A stretch of 64,000 nt of DNA from the NCBI GenBank assembly GCA_014359765.1, contig JACIYT010000001.1:1-64000 (forward strand). Direction: 5' to 3'. A program made the translations under genes and the position numbers. Positions 38,535 through 49,381 of the stretch are shown in pieces. This stretch comes from Roseovarius sp. Lineage in GTDB: Bacteria; Pseudomonadota; Alphaproteobacteria; Rhodobacterales; Rhodobacteraceae. The notes beneath the pieces were generated by a model. It was given only the letters and a program-made list of their open reading frames with translations. It searched no databases and was not told the DNA's origin. Numbering within the stretch: the first letter of the stretch is position 1; each line of letters starts with the position of its first letter.

Positions 38535-39644
38535 ATGCCCGGCCTCTACCTGTCGGAGCTGAGCCTCGCGCATTTCCGTTCGCACAAGACCGCGCGCCTG
38601 GTGCTCGACGCGCGGCCCGTGGCGATCCATGGCCCCAACGGGGCGGGCAAGACCAATCTGATCGAGGCGGTGTCGCTGCTCTCGCCGGGGCGCGGGCTGC
38701 GGCGGGCGCCGGCGCATGAGATGGTGCGCCGCCCCGAGGCGCCGGGCTGGAAGGTCGCCGCGATCGTGCAGGCGGGCGGCGAGGCGCGCGAACTGGCGAC
38801 CTGGTCCGAGGCGGGGGCGGCGCGGCAGGTGCGCATCGACGACAAATCCACGAGCCAGCTGGCTCTGGGGCGAATCGCGCGGGTGCTCTGGCTCGTGCCG
38901 GCGATGGACCGGCTCTGGGTCGAGGGGGCGGAGGGGCGGCGGCGGTTTCTCGACCGGATGACCATGAGCTTTCTGCCCGCCCATGCCGAGGCGGTGCTGC
39001 GCTATGAGCGGGCCATGCGCGAGCGCAACCGCCTGTTGCGCGACCAGGTGCGCGACGCGCATTGGTATCAGGCTCTCGAGTGGCAGATGGCCGCGGCCGG
39101 CGCCGAGCTCCACGCCAACCGGCAGCACGCCCTCGCCCGGATCAGCGGGGCGCAGGGTCAGGCCGAGGGCGCCTTTCCCGCAGCCGAGCTGGAGCTCATG
39201 CAGACCGAGGGCGAGATGCCCGAGGCGCCCGAGGACCTGCGCGAGGCGCTGGCCGAGAGCCGGTTCCGCGATCTCGCCGCCGGGCGCACGCTGGTGGGGC
39301 CGCATCGCGCGGATCTCTACGGGGTCTATGCCGCCAAGGGGATGCCCGCCGCCGACTGTTCGACCGGCGAGCAGAAGGCGCTTCTGGTCTCGCTCATCCT
39401 CGCCAATGCGCGCGCGCTGGCCAGCGATGCCGGCGCGCCCCCGATCCTGTTGCTCGATGAGGTCGCGGCGCATCTTGACGCCGCCCGGCGCGCCGTGCTC
39501 CATGACGAGATCTGCGCGCTTGGCGCTCAGGCGTGGATGACCGGCACCGGGCCGGAGCTGTTTGCCGATCTGGGCGCCCGGGCGCAGCATGTCGAAGTGA
39601 CCGATACCGGCGGCGTGAGCCGCGTTGCGAGGGGTGAGGGATGA
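38535..39644 (+). CDS. recF: DNA replication and repair protein RecF
   Basis: RecF is an SMC-like ATPase that helps load RecA at gaps. The 369-residue product has Walker A HGPNGAGKT (about 32-40), the conserved start LSELSLAHFRSHKTARL, a signature STGEQKALLVSLILA and Walker B LLLDEVAAHLD. The region between the stops and starts is short: it begins 57 bases after dnaN, and its stop overlaps the following LysE-family gene by four bases (ATGA), implying coupled translation. Confidence 0.96.
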   Translation: MPGLYLSELSLAHFRSHKTARLVLDARPVAIHGPNGAGKTNLIEAVSLLSPGRGLRRAPAHEMVRRPEAPGWKVAAIVQAGGEARELATWSEAGAARQVRIDDKSTSQLALGRIARVLWLVPAMDRLWVEGAEGRRRFLDRMTMSFLPAHAEAVLRYERAMRERNRLLRDQVRDAHWYQALEWQMAAAGAELHANRQHALARISGAQGQAEGAFPAAELELMQTEGEMPEAPEDLREALAESRFRDLAAGRTLVGPHRADLYGVYAAKGMPAADCSTGEQKALLVSLILANARALASDAGAPPILLLDEVAAHLDAARRAVLHDEICALGAQAWMTGTGPELFADLGARAQHVEVTDTGGVSRVARGEG

Positions 39645-40261
39645 CGGTAACGGGGTCTCAGCTGGCGCTCTATGCGGCGGCCATGGCAGGGCTCTGGGCG
39701 GTGCCGGGCCCGGTCTGGGTGGCGCTGACGGCGCGGGCGCTCTCGGGGGGCATGGCGGGGGCCTGGCCGCTGGCGGTGGGGGTGGCGCTCGGCGATCTTA
39801 TCTGGCCGCTCTGCGCGATCCTCGGGCTGGCCTGGGTGCTCTCGCTCTATGGCGACGCGCTCGAGGTGATGCGCTGGATCGCGGCGGGGGTGTTCATCGT
39901 CATGGGGCTGCTGATCCTGCGCGCCCCGGCGCGGCCTCCGGGCGCGGACAGCCGCATGACGCGCCCCGGCATCTGGGCGGGGTTCTCGGTCGGGATGGCA
40001 GCGGTGATCGGCAATCCCAAGGCGATCCTGTTCTACATGGGTTTCCTGCCGGGGTTCTTCGATCTCTCGACCGTCACCGCCGCCGACATTGCCGCGATCA
40101 TCGCCATTTCGGCCGTTGTGCCGATGCTGGGCAATCTCGGGCTGGCGCTGTTTCTCGACCGGGCGCGACGCCTGTTGCAGAGCCCGGCGGCGATCAGGCG
40201 GATGAACATGGCCTCGGGCGGGCTGCTCATTCTCGTGGGGCTTGTCATCCCCTTTGCCTGA
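39641..40261 (+). CDS. LysE/RhtB-family exporter
   Basis: The 206-residue product is an inner-membrane protein with about six hydrophobic segments. It has the family features: N-terminal AVPGPVWVALTARALSGG (variant of the PGP motif), GVALGDLIWPL and the central AVIGNPKAILFYMGFLPGFFD. LysE-type proteins export amino acids or related small molecules; the substrate cannot be told. It is wedged between recF and gyrB, overlapping the recF stop by four bases. Confidence 0.92.
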   Translation: MTVTGSQLALYAAAMAGLWAVPGPVWVALTARALSGGMAGAWPLAVGVALGDLIWPLCAILGLAWVLSLYGDALEVMRWIAAGVFIVMGLLILRAPARPPGADSRMTRPGIWAGFSVGMAAVIGNPKAILFYMGFLPGFFDLSTVTAADIAAIIAISAVVPMLGNLGLALFLDRARRLLQSPAAIRRMNMASGGLLILVGLVIPFA

Positions 40262-42769
<2,508 letters not shown>

Positions 42770-42876
42770 GGCGGGGCGCGGCCGGGGCTTGATCCCGGCG
42801 GCGTTCTGGCCCAACGTGCCGCGACGCGCGCCCCTCACGGGGGCGCGATCATCCACGAACTTTGGGAGGGGTTCAC

Positions 42877-43860
42877 ATGTTCGATTTCAAACGGCTGAGC
42901 GTTGCCGCAGCCGCCACATTCCTCGCGGTCGCGCCTGCCATGGCCGACACCACGCTGCGGATCACGCTGCAACTGCCGACCGCCAGCCACCTTGGCCAGA
43001 ATCTCCTGATGTTCAAGGAGGAGGTCGAGGCCAATTCCGACATGAAGATCGAGATCTACGACAGCGCGCAGCTCTACAAGGATGCCGAGGTGCCCGAGGC
43101 CGTGGGCGCGGGCGAGATCGAGATGGGGGTGGCCTCGCTCACCCGTTTCGTGGGCGAAATCCCGGCGGTGGATATCTTCTACATGCCCTTCGTGCTCAAT
43201 ACCGAGGAAAAGGTGCGCGCCGCCGTCGCCCCGGGATCGCCGGTGCGCCAGCCGATCGACGACGCGATTCGCGAGACGGGCTCGCATGTGCTGTGGTGGC
43301 AGGCCTATGGCGGCAACGTGCTGCTCAGCAAGGGCGCGCCGATCCGCGGCCCCGAGGATCTGAAGGGCAAGAAGGTGCGGGTCTTTGGCAAGTGGCTTGG
43401 CGAATGGGTCAAGGAGCTGGGCGGCGCGCCGACGCTGATTTCCGGCTCGGAGCAGTTCCTCGCCTATCAGCGCGGCACTGTCGATGCCGGCATGACCGGG
43501 CTCTCGGGGGTCGTCTCGCGCAAGCTGTGGGAGGTGATGGATACGATCACCGTGGTGAACAATGCCGATATCGAGTTCATCGTGGTCATCAACGACGATG
43601 TCTGGCAGGGGCTGACCGACGCGCAGCGCGAGGTGCTGACCACCGCCGCCCGCAATGCCGAAACCGCCGTGCGCGACTACATGAGCGAATTCGAGGCGAA
43701 CGCGGTCGAACTGGCCAGGCAGAACGGCATGACGGTGTATTTCCCGACCGACGATGAGATCGACGCCTGGCGCGCGGCCTCCGCGCCGGTGATCGAGGCC
43801 TGGCTTGGCGAGGCCGGGCCGCTGGGTCAGCAACTGCTCGATGCCGCGAACGGCCTCTGA
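42877..43860 (+). CDS. TRAP transporter solute-binding protein (DctP family)
   Basis: The 327-residue product captures a small carboxylate in the periplasm for a TRAP transporter. The signal peptide spans residues 1 to about 22 (FLAVAPAMA-DTTLR). The mature protein shows DctP features, such as LWWQAYGGNVLLSKGAPIRGPEDLKGKKVRVFG, which contains the conserved Arg that binds the substrate carboxylate. ATG 42877 has GGGAGGGG upstream. It is five bases from dctQ. The substrate is not readable from sequence, but the downstream lyase suggests an organic acid. Confidence 0.94.
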   Translation: MFDFKRLSVAAAATFLAVAPAMADTTLRITLQLPTASHLGQNLLMFKEEVEANSDMKIEIYDSAQLYKDAEVPEAVGAGEIEMGVASLTRFVGEIPAVDIFYMPFVLNTEEKVRAAVAPGSPVRQPIDDAIRETGSHVLWWQAYGGNVLLSKGAPIRGPEDLKGKKVRVFGKWLGEWVKELGGAPTLISGSEQFLAYQRGTVDAGMTGLSGVVSRKLWEVMDTITVVNNADIEFIVVINDDVWQGLTDAQREVLTTAARNAETAVRDYMSEFEANAVELARQNGMTVYFPTDDEIDAWRAASAPVIEAWLGEAGPLGQQLLDAANGL

Positions 43861-43865
43861 GCGCG

Positions 43866-44378
43866 ATGCAGGCGGTTGCTTCCCTTGTGGACCGGGCCTC
43901 GGACGCGCTGGCCCGGCTCTGCGGCTGGGCCTATTTCGCGATCGGCCTGATGCTCGGCTATGAGGTGGTGGCGCGGTATTTCTTCAACGCGCCGACCATC
44001 TGGGCGGAGGAGCTGTCGCGCCTCGTCTTCGTCTTTGCCACGCTGCTGGCAGCCCCTGCCCTCCTGCGGCACAATCAGCATATCCGTGTGACCGCGCTCA
44101 CGGCGCTGATGGGGGAAGGGGCGCAGCGCGTGGCGCGGCTGGTGGCGCTCGGGGTGGTGATCGCCTTTTGTGCGCTGCTGGTCTGGCACGGGATCGAGGC
44201 GCCGCTCAATTCCTATGCCCGCGGGCGCAGCTCCGGCTCGATGCTCGATATCCCGGCATGGTGGGCGCAATCGGCGGTGCCGCTGGCCTTTGCCCTCGTG
44301 GGGGTGCAGGCCGTGCTCGAATTCCTGCGCTGCGCGATGGGCGCGCCGCTGCCCTCCGACGCCCCGCATCCGGAATAA
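43866..44378 (+). CDS. TRAP transporter small membrane subunit (DctQ family)
   Basis: This 170-residue protein has four hydrophobic segments and the DctQ signature EVVARYFFNAPTIWAEELSRLVFVFATLLAAP. It pairs with the large subunit to form the sodium-driven permease. It begins five bases after the binding protein gene and ends five bases before dctM. Confidence 0.93.
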   Translation: MQAVASLVDRASDALARLCGWAYFAIGLMLGYEVVARYFFNAPTIWAEELSRLVFVFATLLAAPALLRHNQHIRVTALTALMGEGAQRVARLVALGVVIAFCALLVWHGIEAPLNSYARGRSSGSMLDIPAWWAQSAVPLAFALVGVQAVLEFLRCAMGAPLPSDAPHPE

Positions 44379-44383
44379 CGCCC

Positions 44384-45661
44384 GTGCTTACAGTCGCTCT
44401 CATTCTCGCCGCGCTTTTCGCGCTCCTGCTGATCGGGGTGCCGGTGGCGTTCGCCCTTGGCGGGCTCGGCATGGCGCTGCTCATCATCGGGGATTTCGCG
44501 CCGCGCATGGCGAGCACGGCGCTGCTGTCGTCGCTCGACAGTTTCATCCTCATCGCCGTGCCGCTCTTTCTGCTGATGTCGAACGTGCTGTTGCGCGGCG
44601 GGGTGGGGCGCGACCTCTTTGCCGCGGTGCAGGCCTGGGTGGGGCATTGGCCGGGGGGGCTTGCGGTGGCGACGGTGCTCTCCTGCGGGCTCTTCTCGGC
44701 CATCTCGGGCTCGTCCGTGGCCACGGCGGGGACCATCGGATCGGTGGCGATCCCGGAAATGACCAAACGCGGCTATCCGCGCAGCTTCGTCTTTGGCCTG
44801 CTGGCGGCGGGGGGGACGCTGGGCATTCTCATCCCGCCCTCGATCATTCTCATCGTTTACGGCGTGATCACCGAGAGCTCTATCCTCGGGCTGTTTCTGG
44901 CCGGGATCGGGCCGGGGCTGCTGCTGATGGGGCTCTTCATCCTGTATTCGATGCTCTATGCGCGGCTGTCGCCGCATTACCAGAGGATGCCGCGCGCGGG
45001 CTGGCAGGAGCGGCGCGCAACGGGGCTGCGCGCGCTGCCGACGATGGCGCTGGCGGCGCTGGTGATCGCGGGGATCTATGCGGGCTGGTTCACGCCGACC
45101 GAGGCCTCGGCCATCGGCCTTGTCGGGGCGCTGCTGCTGACGATCGTGCTCTTGCGCTCGCTCGATCTGGCGGGGTTGCAGGCGGCGGTGATGGACAGCC
45201 TGCGCGCCTCGGCGGCGATCCTGCTGATCGTGGCGGGGGCCAAGGTGTTCGGCAAGGCGATCGCGCTCTGGCGCATCCCGCAGGATGTCTCGGGCTTCAT
45301 CAGCGCCAATGTGGATACGGTGGGGCTGTTCATCGTCGCGGTCGGCGTCGCGCTGCTGCTCATGGGCCTGTTCATGGAGGCGCTGTCGATGCTGCTCATC
45401 ATGATGCCGGTGCTGGCGGGCGCGGTGGCGGCGCTCGGGCTCGATCCGATCTGGTTCGGGATCTTCTTCGTGCTGATGGTCGAATGCGCGCTGATCACGC
45501 CGCCCGTGGGCCTCAACCTCTACGTGATCCAGGCCATCGGGCGCGCGACATTGGGAGAGGTGGCGCGCGGGGCGGCGCCTTTCGTGGCGCTCATGCTCCT
45601 GACCGTTTTCATCATCTACTGGATCGAGGATATCGTTCTATGGCTTCCACGGGTTCTCTGA
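44384..45661 (+). CDS. TRAP transporter large permease (DctM family)
   Basis: The 425-residue product has about 12 TM segments and forms the ion-coupled transport core. Typical features are the repeated GxxGPxxIPPS-like segments (GGTLGILIPPSIILIVYGVITE) and the C-terminal ECALITPPVGLNLYV. The start is GTG 44384, five bases after dctQ. The gene overlaps the following lyase by 22 bases, which ties transport to that enzyme. Confidence 0.95.
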   Translation: MLTVALILAALFALLLIGVPVAFALGGLGMALLIIGDFAPRMASTALLSSLDSFILIAVPLFLLMSNVLLRGGVGRDLFAAVQAWVGHWPGGLAVATVLSCGLFSAISGSSVATAGTIGSVAIPEMTKRGYPRSFVFGLLAAGGTLGILIPPSIILIVYGVITESSILGLFLAGIGPGLLLMGLFILYSMLYARLSPHYQRMPRAGWQERRATGLRALPTMALAALVIAGIYAGWFTPTEASAIGLVGALLLTIVLLRSLDLAGLQAAVMDSLRASAAILLIVAGAKVFGKAIALWRIPQDVSGFISANVDTVGLFIVAVGVALLLMGLFMEALSMLLIMMPVLAGAVAALGLDPIWFGIFFVLMVECALITPPVGLNLYVIQAIGRATLGEVARGAAPFVALMLLTVFIIYWIEDIVLWLPRVL

Positions 45662-46530
45662 GTGCCGCCGCGCGGCTGCGCGCGCGGCTTGGCAGCGGTG
45701 AATTGCTGGTCACGCCGTCCTGTGGCGATGCGCTCTCGGCGCGGCTGATCGAGCAGGCGGGGTTCGACGCGATGTTCATGTCGGGTTTCGCCGTCTCGGC
45801 GCACCGGATCGGTGCGCCCGATGCCGGGCTGATTTCCTATGGCGAGATGCGCGATGCGGTGCGCGACATCTGCGCCGCGACCTCGCTGCCGGTGCTGGCC
45901 GATGGCGACACCGGCTATGGCAACGCGATGAACGTGCGCCGCACGCTGGCGGGCTATGCGCAGGCGGGCGCGGCGGCGGTGATGATCGAGGATCAGCTTG
46001 CCCCCAAACGGTGCGGCCACACGCGCGGCAAGCTGGTGGTGGATCGCGCCGAGGCGGTGGACCGTATCCGCGCCGCCGCCGACGCCCGCGCCGAGGCCGG
46101 TTCCGACATCGTGATCATCGCGCGCACCGATGCGCGCCATACCCATGGCCTCGACGAGGCGCTGTGGCGGGCCGAGGCGTTTCACAAGGCGGGGGCGGAT
46201 ATCCTCTTTGTCGAGGCGCCGCGCGACGAGGCGGAGATGCGCCGAATCTGCGCCGAATTGCCCGGCTGGAAGATGGCCAACATGGTCGAGGGCGGGGATA
46301 CCCCGGTGCTGCCGCCAAAGGTGCTGGCCGAAATCGGCTATCATCACGCCGCCTGGCCGCTCACTCTCATGTCGGCGGCGATGCGCGCGATGTGCGCGGC
46401 GCTCGAGGCGTTCCGCAAGGGCGAGTTGCCCGAGAGCCTCATGCCCTTTGACGAATTGCGCACAAGGGTAGGCTTTGACGCCTATTACGAGACCGAGGCC
46501 CGCTATGCGGGCCGGCGCGATCTCGCCTGA
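45640..46530 (+). CDS. PEP mutase/isocitrate lyase superfamily enzyme (oxaloacetate decarboxylase or 2,3-dimethylmalate lyase-like)
   Basis: This 296-residue enzyme of the ICL/PEPM superfamily has the Mg2+-binding ADGDTGYGN segment and the loop motif PKRCGH, which carries the general-base Cys used in carbon-carbon lyases. Other conserved parts are GFDAMFMSGFAVS and IIARTDAR. It lacks the features of true PEP mutase (no EDKxxPKxNS) and is too short for isocitrate lyase. Candidate reactions are cleavage of a 2-methylated malate or citrate, or oxaloacetate decarboxylation. It overlaps dctM by 22 bases, so the transporter probably imports its substrate. Confidence 0.85.
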   Translation: MASTGSLSAAARLRARLGSGELLVTPSCGDALSARLIEQAGFDAMFMSGFAVSAHRIGAPDAGLISYGEMRDAVRDICAATSLPVLADGDTGYGNAMNVRRTLAGYAQAGAAAVMIEDQLAPKRCGHTRGKLVVDRAEAVDRIRAAADARAEAGSDIVIIARTDARHTHGLDEALWRAEAFHKAGADILFVEAPRDEAEMRRICAELPGWKMANMVEGGDTPVLPPKVLAEIGYHHAAWPLTLMSAAMRAMCAALEAFRKGELPESLMPFDELRTRVGFDAYYETEARYAGRRDLA

Positions 46531-46532
46531 CA

Positions 46533-46580
46533 GCCCGCCGGCAGGGCCGGCGGGCGTGATCCCTGCCCGAGAGGGATCAC
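46533..46580. terminator. Two adjacent perfect hairpins between convergent genes
   Basis: The first is a 10-bp stem (46533-46542 with 46546-46555, loop AGG). The second is a 9-bp stem (46556-46564 with 46572-46580) and starts at the next base. Neither has a T-tract. The second covers the stop of the minus-strand gene at 46577. They may end transcription in both directions or protect the TRAP mRNA. Confidence 0.55.
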
Positions 46581-46936
46581 CGCCGGTAATATCGCGCGCC
46601 GGCATGACCGCGCGGACCCCAATAGCGATAATGGGGGCGGTAGGCGGGCTTGGCATGGCGGTGATAGCCATGGGCCTTGCCCCGGGGCGGTGTCGGCGCG
46701 TGGTATCCGTAACCGCGACGCGGGAGCGGCGCGTGGAAGCCCTTGCCGCGATGGTCGTTGCGCGACACGTGGCGGTGATGCTTCGTGTGGCGATCCGACA
46801 CGAGCGTGATCCCCGCAGGGGTGGCCATGGCGGCCATGTCGGCACGGTCGCGGGCCTGGGCGGGGCCGGCGGCAAGGCCGGTCGCGGCGAGGGTGGCGGC
46901 GGTCACGAGGGCAATGAGTTTGCGAGTCATGTCCAT
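46577..46936 (-). CDS. Small secreted His/Arg/Gly/Tyr-rich protein
   Basis: I do not recognise a family. The 119-residue product has a signal peptide (MTRKLIALVTAATLAATGLA, cleavage near AQARD). The mature part is unusually rich in His, Arg, Gly and Tyr, with HRHVSRNDHRGKGFHAPLPR and repeats of PHYRYWGP-like units. Such composition suggests a metal- or polyanion-binding secreted protein, but this is only an inference. The start is 46936 (AAGGAT just upstream) or, six bases downstream, 46930. Confidence 0.65.
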   Translation of the reverse strand: MDMTRKLIALVTAATLAATGLAAGPAQARDRADMAAMATPAGITLVSDRHTKHHRHVSRNDHRGKGFHAPLPRRGYGYHAPTPPRGKAHGYHRHAKPAYRPHYRYWGPRGHAGARYYRR

Positions 46937-47042
46937 ATCCTTTCGGTTGCGAGCAGTCTCCTCAACAGCGCCTGTCCGCTTCCGGGCGGGGCTGCTGCAA
47001 TCAAGCTGGGCCGCGACCACGGGACAGGCAATAACGCCCCCA

Positions 47043-47057
47043 TGTTATCCGATAACA
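47043..47057. promoter_or_regulatory. Palindrome TGTTATC-C-GATAACA, operator candidate
   Basis: Perfect 7-bp arms around one C lie between the two divergent small-protein genes (starts 46936 and about 47125). The location and symmetry suggest a binding site for a dimeric regulator. Confidence 0.45.
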
Positions 47058-47124
47058 GCGTGCCACCCGATCCCTTGCCCCGCCGGTGATTGAATAGCGG
47101 CGAAAGATCGCGCATCTTGTGGGC

Positions 47125-47358
47125 ATGATACGCATCCTTCGCGCCCTGGTCGTCGTTCTTGCCCTCCTGCTCAGCGCGCAGGTGGCCCATGCCGCCTGCC
47201 AGGTCGAATACAAGGCCAAGCGCGACAGGCCCTTGCAGCTCTTTCATGATGTGACCACGGTCAACGCGCCCTGTTCCGCCGCCGAGCAGGTCCTGCGCGC
47301 ACAGTTGAAGCGGCAGGGCCTGACCCTGCTCAAGATCATGTCGAAGAAGGAAAGGTGA
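47125..47358 (+). CDS. Small secreted protein of unknown function
   Basis: The 77-residue product has a signal peptide (MIRILRALVVVLALLLSAQV, cleavage near AHA-ACQ), leaving about 54 mature residues with two Cys (ACQVEYKAK and VNAPCSAAEQ) that could pair. I do not recognise the family. GTG 47119 is an alternative start; no clear ribosome binding site decides. It is 25 bases upstream of the membrane winged-helix gene and may be co-transcribed with it. Confidence 0.55.
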   Translation: MIRILRALVVVLALLLSAQVAHAACQVEYKAKRDRPLQLFHDVTTVNAPCSAAEQVLRAQLKRQGLTLLKIMSKKER

Positions 47359-47383
47359 GGGTGATATCAGGAAAGGGTGAGCG

Positions 47384-48088
47384 GTGCGCGGTCTGACGGC
47401 CACGGTCGCCGAGCTGCGACGTTCGGGCGATCGGGTGGTGACGTTCGGGGTCATCGCGATCGTCGCCATCCTCGCGCTTGCCGCCGTGTTCCTGTTCCTG
47501 AGCCTGCCCGACGGCAATGCCTTCAACGCGCGGGTCGAGCAGATCTTCGTCGAGAATGACGCGCTGACCGGCGAGGCCGAGATCAAGCTGCTGGAGATCC
47601 TCGCGCTCGCCGGCACGGCGTTCTCCGAGACGCTTGTGAGCTACCGGATGGTCATGTTCGTGCTGCTGATCTTCGCCACTGCGCTGCTGGTGGCGTCGCT
47701 GGTGTTCCTCGTGATGCTGGCGGCGCTCAACCGGCGCATGGCGCAGATCGAGCGCGCGGGCATCCAGGTCGCGTCCCTGCAAGTCAACCGCGAGGAAAAG
47801 ACCGTCTATCTCAACGATATGGCCTTCAAACTGACCGGCGCCGCCATCGAGACGCTCAGCGTTCTGGCCGAGGCGCGGCTCGACGGCGAGGTGCTCAGCG
47901 GCGCCGAGATCGAGGCGATGATCTCCGGCCGCCGCCCCGAGGAATGCGAAGAGGCCGCCGGCGCCACCCGCATCAAGCGGCTGCGCGATGCGCTCGGCAA
48001 TCAGCTGGTGAGCGAGCTTCTGATCAGGAACATCGCCCGGCGCGGCTATGTTCTGGCGGTGGACAAGGAGACGATCCGCGTGGAATGA
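47384..48088 (+). CDS. Membrane-anchored winged-helix protein with two N-terminal TM segments
   Basis: The 234-residue product has TM1 at about residues 19-41, a periplasmic loop of about 45 residues (42-87), TM2 at about 88-112, and a C-terminal domain (about 135-232) that resembles an OmpR-type winged helix: KTVYLNDMAFKLTGAAIETLSVLAE, then ATRIKRLRDALGNQLVSELLIRNIARRGYVLAV, as in the recognition helix and wing. ToxR/CadC proteins have this domain at the N-terminus, before a single TM, so the order here is reversed. The start GTG 47384 has GGAAAGG upstream. It may control the adjacent small secreted proteins. Confidence 0.72.
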   Translation: MRGLTATVAELRRSGDRVVTFGVIAIVAILALAAVFLFLSLPDGNAFNARVEQIFVENDALTGEAEIKLLEILALAGTAFSETLVSYRMVMFVLLIFATALLVASLVFLVMLAALNRRMAQIERAGIQVASLQVNREEKTVYLNDMAFKLTGAAIETLSVLAEARLDGEVLSGAEIEAMISGRRPEECEEAAGATRIKRLRDALGNQLVSELLIRNIARRGYVLAVDKETIRVE

Positions 48089-48242
48089 GCCCCGGCAATG
48101 GCACCTGCGGCGCGCGGTGTGGCGCAGGACGGCCTGCCGTTTCGGCAGCTTCTGGCGTTGCTGCGACGGTCCTGAGGGCCGCAGGCGCGACACCCCGCGC
48201 CATGCGCCGGGGCGCCGGGGCTTGCGCCTTTGGCGGGCAGGG

Positions 48243-49298
48243 TCAGGTATCGGTGAGAATCGCGCGCCCGACGATCCGGCCTTCGGCGAGCCGGTTGAGA
48301 ACGTCCTCCGCCTCGTCGAGCCTGTAACGGGTCGTGGGGATTGCGCTGATCCGGCCCTCGCGGGCCAGCGCCATCAGCTCGGCAAAGTCCTGCGGAGAGC
48401 CGGTATAGCTGCCCTGGATCGTGAGCGATCGCAGGGCGATGAAGGGCAGCGCCCATGGCGCGGCGCCGCCGAAAAGCCCGACGATGACATAGGTCCCGCC
48501 CTTGTCCACGGCGTTGAACCCGAGCTCGGCCGTCGCCTCGGCGCCGACGAAGTCGATCGCCGCAAGGGGCGCGCCACCGGCGGCGGCATGGATCTGCTCC
48601 ACCGCATCCGGCGCGCCGGGGTCGATCGCCGCGCAGGCCCCCGCGGCAAGGGCCGCTTGCCGTTTGACCGGGTCGATATCGACGAATACCGGCGCGCGGG
48701 CCTCCAGCGCGGACAACAGATGCGCGCACATCAGGCCCAGCCCCCCGGCGCCGATGATCAGCGGCGGGCGCGCCTTCAGCGTATGTTCGACCTTCTTGAG
48801 CGCGCCAAAGGCGGTGAGCCCCGAACATGCCAGGGGTGCGGCGTTTTCGGGGGCGATGTCCCCGATCTCGTAGAGATATTTCGGATGGGGCACACGGACC
48901 TGGGTGGCATATCCCCCATCGACATGGATCCCGAGGAACCGCGGCGACGTGCAGAGCTGTTCGTTGCCGCCGGCGCACAGCGCGCAGCTGCCGCAGCCGA
49001 TCCAGGGATAGATCACATAGCCCCGGCTCGTGTCGAGGTCGCCCGCCTCCGGTCCAAGCGCAACGATCCGGCCCGCGATCTCGTGCCCCATCACCCGGGG
49101 CAGCGATATCCCGCGGCTGGCAAAGTCCAGCCTCCGGCCATGTCCGAGGTGATAGCCGCCCTCGCGGACATGCAGATCGGTGTGGCAGACGCCGGCCGCG
49201 GTGATCGCAACGATCACCTCGGTTCCCTGCGGCGTCATGTCCGGCCTGTCGTCAGGGCGAAGGGGCTGGCCGAATTCGTGAACGCATTGGCAATGCAT
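48243..49298 (-). CDS. Zinc-dependent alcohol dehydrogenase
   Basis: The 351-residue MDR enzyme has the catalytic zinc ligands Cys38 (GVCHTDLH) and His72 (GHE), four structural-zinc Cys at 102, 105, 108 and 116 (GCGSCALC...LC), and the NAD-binding GAGGLGLM at about residue 182-189. It is probably NAD-dependent, judging from the acidic VDID after the second strand. The start ATG is 49298; the longer upstream frame is not supported. It is the last gene of the monooxygenase cassette and could oxidise the alcohol freed by the esterase. Confidence 0.92.
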   Translation of the reverse strand: MHCQCVHEFGQPLRPDDRPDMTPQGTEVIVAITAAGVCHTDLHVREGGYHLGHGRRLDFASRGISLPRVMGHEIAGRIVALGPEAGDLDTSRGYVIYPWIGCGSCALCAGGNEQLCTSPRFLGIHVDGGYATQVRVPHPKYLYEIGDIAPENAAPLACSGLTAFGALKKVEHTLKARPPLIIGAGGLGLMCAHLLSALEARAPVFVDIDPVKRQAALAAGACAAIDPGAPDAVEQIHAAAGGAPLAAIDFVGAEATAELGFNAVDKGGTYVIVGLFGGAAPWALPFIALRSLTIQGSYTGSPQDFAELMALAREGRISAIPTTRYRLDEAEDVLNRLAEGRIVGRAILTDT

Positions 49299-49381
49299 GG
49301 TGTGTTTCCTTTTCTGCGCGGGGCTTTTGCCGGGGCTCGGCCTGCCCCCCATCGGGGGCAGGCATCGGTGATGGGCGCGCC

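Noticed and set aside
37080..39590. Open frame of 836 codons on the minus strand over dnaN and recF
   Set aside because: It is a shadow of well-supported dnaA, dnaN and recF genes.
45305..45320. A TGTGGATAC sequence resembling a DnaA box
   Set aside because: It is single, imperfect and inside the dctM coding region.
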